DNA from: Mycolicibacterium phocaicum
Lineage (GTDB): Bacteria; Actinomycetota; Actinomycetes; Mycobacteriales; Mycobacteriaceae
Assembly: GCF_010731115.1 (NCBI RefSeq)
Contig: NZ_AP022616.1
Coordinates: 4,278,001 to 4,342,000 of the forward strand
Length of the DNA: 64,000 nt
Direction: 5' to 3'
A program made the translations under genes and the position numbers. Under the pieces are notes generated by a model. The model ran no database searches. It was not told the origin of the DNA and saw nothing but the letters and a program-made list of their open reading frames with translations. Positions 63,143-64,000 of this stretch are shown here, piece by piece. Each line of letters starts with the position of its first letter. Within the stretch, counting starts at the first letter, position 1.

Positions 63143-63919
63143 CTAGTCGGACTCGCCGAGAATCTGGTAGATCTCGCGGCGGGCGTTGTTCACGATGTCC
63201 AGGATGCGTTGCTGCTGTTCGGCATTCGCGGAGTGCACCGACTGCGCGACGGCGCCGAACAATTGACCGAGCGCGTTGCGCAGGTTCAAGGCGGCAGGAT
63301 CGGCGCCTTCGGCGATCTCGTCCCAGGGCGCGGTCTCGATCGCGTCGGCGGCAGTGCGGCCGTCCTCGGTCAGCTCGAAAGTCTTCTTGCTGCCCTGACT
63401 CTCGGCTGGCGTGATGAGACCCTCGTCCTCCAGCAGCTGCAGGGTGGGGTAGATCGAACCTGGGCTGGGCTTCCACAGGCCGTCGCTGCGCGCGGCGATC
63501 TCCTGCGTCATCTCGTAGCCGTGCATGGGCCGTTCGGTGAGCAGCTTGAGGATGGCGGCACGGACATCGCCGCGCCGGCTGCGACCACTGCCGCGGCCGC
63601 GGCCGCCATGACGCCGCCCGCGGGGACCGCCCGGTCCGAAGGGGCCGGCGCCGAAGCCCGGACCGAAGCCGGGGCCGAAGCCGAATCCCGGTCCGAATCC
63701 GAGACCGCCCTCGCCGCGGTGATCCCGCACATGATCGCGGAACTGTTCGCGCATCTCCCGACGGGCTGCACGGCGTTCGTCATGTCGAGCGCGCCGGTCG
63801 GCGGGGCCGACGAACGGTGACCGGTCGCCGGGTGTGAAACCGAAGCCGCCTCCGTGGGAGGGGCGGTTGAAGGGGCCACCGTCGAACGGGTGGCCGGGTG
63901 GGGTGAATGGGGTTTCCAT
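63143..63919 (-). CDS. PadR-family transcriptional regulator with Gly/Phe-rich N-terminal extension
   Basis: 258 aa. The PadR winged helix (about residues 115-195) reads DVRAAILKLLTERPMHGYEM, then SIYPTLQLLEDEGLI, the usual motifs; a helical dimer arm follows (200-258). In front is an unusual extension: polar residues 1-68 and a tract of GFGP-type repeats with basic residues (about 70-112, ending in GRRHGGRGRGSGRSRRGD). The ATG at 63919 is preferred to an upstream GTG because of the AAAGAGAG sequence before it. Confidence 0.88.
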   Translation of the reverse strand: METPFTPPGHPFDGGPFNRPSHGGGFGFTPGDRSPFVGPADRRARHDERRAARREMREQFRDHVRDHRGEGGLGFGPGFGFGPGFGPGFGAGPFGPGGPRGRRHGGRGRGSGRSRRGDVRAAILKLLTERPMHGYEMTQEIAARSDGLWKPSPGSIYPTLQLLEDEGLITPAESQGSKKTFELTEDGRTAADAIETAPWDEIAEGADPAALNLRNALGQLFGAVAQSVHSANAEQQQRILDIVNNARREIYQILGESD

Positions 63920-63973
63920 AGATGTGTTCTCTCTTTCGGCGGGAGGCGCTTGGTGGCGCCTCCGATGCATTAA

Positions 63974-63996
63974 CGATATATCGGAAACTATCGGAA
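63974..63996. promoter_or_regulatory. Candidate PadR operator with CGATATATCG palindrome
   Basis: CGATATATCG (63974-63983) is palindromic, and TATCGGAA is repeated (63979-63986 and 63989-63996), 10 bp apart, about 55 bases upstream of the PadR start. PadR proteins often bind their own promoter. The window ends here, so the site may be incomplete. Confidence 0.5.
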
Positions 63997-64000
63997 TGCA

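Noticed and set aside
63600..63720. Short tandem repeats near the right edge
   Set aside because: They are codons for the GFGP tract of the PadR extension, not an independent DNA repeat.

Overview
The window reads as a chromosomal segment from a mycobacterium, most likely a rapid grower of the Mycolicibacterium type (genus by inference). The evidence is high GC, an MmpL transporter, EspC-like/WXG proteins, Mce proteins, a mycofactocin-type SDR, a complete ergothioneine cluster, and gene order matching M. tuberculosis Rv3713 to Rv3699 in reverse. No rRNA, tRNA, CRISPR array or insertion sequence was seen.

Layout. 1-15.3 kb: the 3' part of a giant NRPS gene (E-C-A-PCP-C-A-PCP-E-C-A-PCP-TE), translationally coupled to an MmpL exporter, then a metallo-beta-lactamase-fold hydrolase. 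16.1-20.0 kb: a four-gene, partly low-GC module with an EspC-like protein, a WXG protein with a hydrophobic C-terminus, a membrane protein and an anchored propeller-like protein; it looks like a type VII secreted effector module. 20.0-27.8 kb: two divergent operons around a 342-bp control region (kinase-SDR-GntR, and permease-phospholyase-propionyl-CoA synthetase), best read as catabolism of an amino alcohol through its phosphate ester.

27.8-34.4 kb: GAP-family membrane protein, the MurT/GatD lipid II amidation pair, an epimerase-like reductase, an alpha/beta hydrolase, a TetR regulator and a DnaQ-like exonuclease. 34.4-42.0 kb appears inserted relative to the M. tuberculosis order: an HNH protein with a LexA-like box, a carotenoid oxygenase with a palindromic operator, and a four-gene membrane/cupredoxin operon opposite a TetR gene. 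42.0-48.1 kb: leuA with a leader-peptide attenuator, a small membrane protein, ask (with an internal beta-subunit start), asd and a DUF4185 secreted protein.

48.1-54.5 kb holds a secreted RNase with barstar, a Gly/Pro-rich membrane protein, and a TetR-controlled operon with two orphan Mce proteins, an OYE-type flavoprotein and a mycofactocin-type SDR. 54.5-60.8 kb: a secreted Rv3705c-like protein and egtABCDE. 60.8-64 kb: two methyltransferases, an aldo/keto reductase and a PadR regulator with a candidate operator at the window edge. Several starts appear leaderless (TANNNT about 6-8 nt before the start codon), as is common in mycobacteria.
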